Below, in pieces: positions 62,885 through 64,000 of a DNA stretch of 64,000 nucleotides; the stretch's first letter is position 1, and each line of letters opens with the position of its first letter. The DNA is from Thalassospiraceae bacterium LMO-SO8 (GTDB lineage: Bacteria; Pseudomonadota; Alphaproteobacteria; Rhodospirillales; Casp-alpha2), in the NCBI GenBank assembly GCA_031655335.1, contig CP134226.1:496001-560000 (forward strand), written 5' to 3'. The notes below the pieces were generated by a model. That model had not been told where the DNA came from, searched no databases, and saw only the letters and a list, made by a program, of their open reading frames with translations. Position numbers and translations under genes: made by a program.

Positions 62885-64000
62885 TCAAAAAATTTGCAAT
62901 GATGCGAGCAATCCCCTGTGTATTATAATTTTTTCGTTTATATTAAAATTTACCCTTATTCCATTATACTTAAAAATTTCCCTGTTTGTTTGAGTAGGCA
63001 AATTTCCAATTACGCCGTAATGGAAAAGTGCCTTACAGAGGTCAAAAAACTCAAGCTTGACAATTCCGTCGCTAACTACCAACAGATCATACTTAGCCTT
63101 GAACTCATGCGGCCTTATAACCTGCTTCCTCATTGAGGAAAAAATATCTAAAATTTCACCAAAATATGGTATCACGGAATACAACTCATCATTGAACTCC
63201 CCCCTGAGGTACTCAGAATAAATCTCTGTTGCTTTTTTTATTGATGCATTTGAAATTTTATTTTCACTTCGTTGAATAGATACAGAAGCACATGCACGCA
63301 TGTAAGCGATCATATCTCGGGGGCGCATAAGCGTGCCACGCAATAGATGCTTAAAAACAGACCTTTTTTGCTTTCCAAAATTGCCATAACGAATTTCCTT
63401 ACTTTGAAAAATTGCGTCAAATTCTGCGCTAAACCTTATAATCCCGGAGCTCGGTGGTGTGTGCGCCCTTGAAATTCGATGCGCCATTAGGTTTCTTAAT
63501 GAAGATTCTGTCCAATCTAGAGTCATCGACAAATCAGACCATTTATTTTTATCATTATCTTTAAGCAAATCAAAAATATCTGTTCTAAGAAATGCTATAG
63601 GAAGAACCCTTGATTTCGCCACTTTAAAATCTGATCTCAAAGAATGTATCGCCTTAAATAGGCTAATAATTAAAGAAAAATAATTTTCATCTGTATTTGC
63701 ATCAAGAACGCCCACAAAATCTTCATCTAGAGCATCAAACAAAATATAGTAAGAACATTCTCCTCCATGGTTTTTGATTATATCAATTAAAGAAGACACC
63801 CTCCTCTCCCACGGCTGACCATTTGGCACCACAATACTTTCCGTATGCACATCGCCACCGTTCCCCAATATAGAAAAACCTCCAGATTTACTGATCAATT
63901 GGGAAATCGAATGGGCTAGAGAATTTTCCATATCTAAATTGAATACTTGAGATAATTCTGTTGATACATGAGGCTGGACGTTTTTATTTTCACCGGCCAT
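62885..64000 (-). CDS. Partial P-loop ATPase, Sll1717-like (N-terminus outside window)
   Basis: The last 371 codons visible, in DNA far more AT-rich than the rest of the window. The Walker A part must lie outside; Walker B-like YYILFDALDED is at about residues 84-94, followed by IAFLRTDIFDLLKDNDKNKW and WTESSLRNLMAHRI, then MRPRDMIAYMRAC. This series is typical of the Sll1717-type ATPase family, AAA/STAND-like proteins often in defence or mobile islands. The ATG at the window edge may be internal. Its stop is about 120 bases before the rplU promoter. Strong sign of transfer. The family assignment is from pattern recognition only. Confidence 0.65.
   Translation of the reverse strand: MAGENKNVQPHVSTELSQVFNLDMENSLAHSISQLISKSGGFSILGNGGDVHTESIVVPNGQPWERRVSSLIDIIKNHGGECSYYILFDALDEDFVGVLDANTDENYFSLIISLFKAIHSLRSDFKVAKSRVLPIAFLRTDIFDLLKDNDKNKWSDLSMTLDWTESSLRNLMAHRISRAHTPPSSGIIRFSAEFDAIFQSKEIRYGNFGKQKRSVFKHLLRGTLMRPRDMIAYMRACASVSIQRSENKISNASIKKATEIYSEYLRGEFNDELYSVIPYFGEILDIFSSMRKQVIRPHEFKAKYDLLVVSDGIVKLEFFDLCKALFHYGVIGNLPTQTNREIFKYNGIRVNFNINEKIIIHRGLLASLQIF

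Noticed and set aside
62918-63683. Two short plus-strand frames opposite the ATPase gene.
   Set aside because: AT-rich antisense frames without ribosome sites; the minus-strand frame has recognisable motifs throughout.

Overview
The window is GC-rich bacterial chromosome (about two-thirds G+C by eye) with densely packed genes, many overlapping by 4 bases (ATGA or GTGA), and long antisense shadow frames. The gene set points to an alphaproteobacterium, probably of the Rhodospirillales type: a petABC cytochrome bc1 operon, a petP/petR-like regulator pair beside a branched-chain aminotransferase, UbiK, a YbjN protein, a TetR/COQ9-like protein, a phasin, HemF, and the rplU-rpmA-obgE-proB-proA-nadD-rsfS-rlmH series. 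The genus cannot be fixed from the sequence. No tRNA, rRNA, CRISPR array, IS element or prophage was seen.

Layout. 1-6.4 kb: end of flgG (motility), a small DMT-family membrane protein, an AT-richer orphan secreted protein, hemF-trmL, and petABC with a clear terminator. 6.4-11.9 kb, minus strand: an erythronate-dehydrogenase-like enzyme, a GST, and a methylthioadenosine salvage block (mtnP, mtnA) interleaved with a double-DUF1330 protein and a dienelactone-hydrolase-like protein. 12.1-15.7 kb, plus strand: three consecutive predicted lipoproteins (DUF4136-like, a large lipoprotein ending in a trypsin-like protease, a TraT-like protein), the most unusual unit in the window. 15.7-27.4 kb, minus strand: ychF-pth-rplY, a secreted alpha/beta hydrolase, mntP, an SDR, prs, a lipoprotein built of repeated domains, a possible 22-residue membrane peptide, pgeF, a MidA-type methyltransferase, lgt and hldD. 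27.4-31.4 kb, plus strand: ubiK, ybjN, proC, a TetR/COQ9-like gene, a phasin with symmetric promoter elements, and csaA. 31.4-37.5 kb, minus strand: two two-component systems and a MarR regulator. 37.6-39.7 kb: ilvE and corA. 39.7-50.6 kb, minus strand: a PhyH dioxygenase, a LOG protein, a HAD hydrolase, molybdopterin genes (moaE, moaD, moeA, mobB), pgsA, uvrC, a noncoding gap with a DnaA box, folB, a pteridine-reductase-like SDR, a cation antiporter and rppH. 50.6-62.7 kb, minus strand: a divisome/envelope cluster (YibQ-like, ctpA, envC), gpmI, rlmH, rsfS, nadD, proA, proB, obgE, rpmA, rplU. 62.8-64.0 kb: an abrupt change to AT-rich DNA carrying the C-terminal part of a P-loop ATPase resembling the Sll1717 family, cut by the window edge.

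How they work together. Most of the window is core metabolism and housekeeping: respiration, ribosome assembly and translation quality control, proline synthesis, Mo-cofactor assembly, and envelope growth. The best candidates for undescribed biology are the lipoprotein-protease-TraT operon, the AT-rich ATPase island at the right edge, the repeated-domain lipoprotein next to the mini-ORF, and the palindromic control regions in front of the phasin gene and between petP and ilvE.
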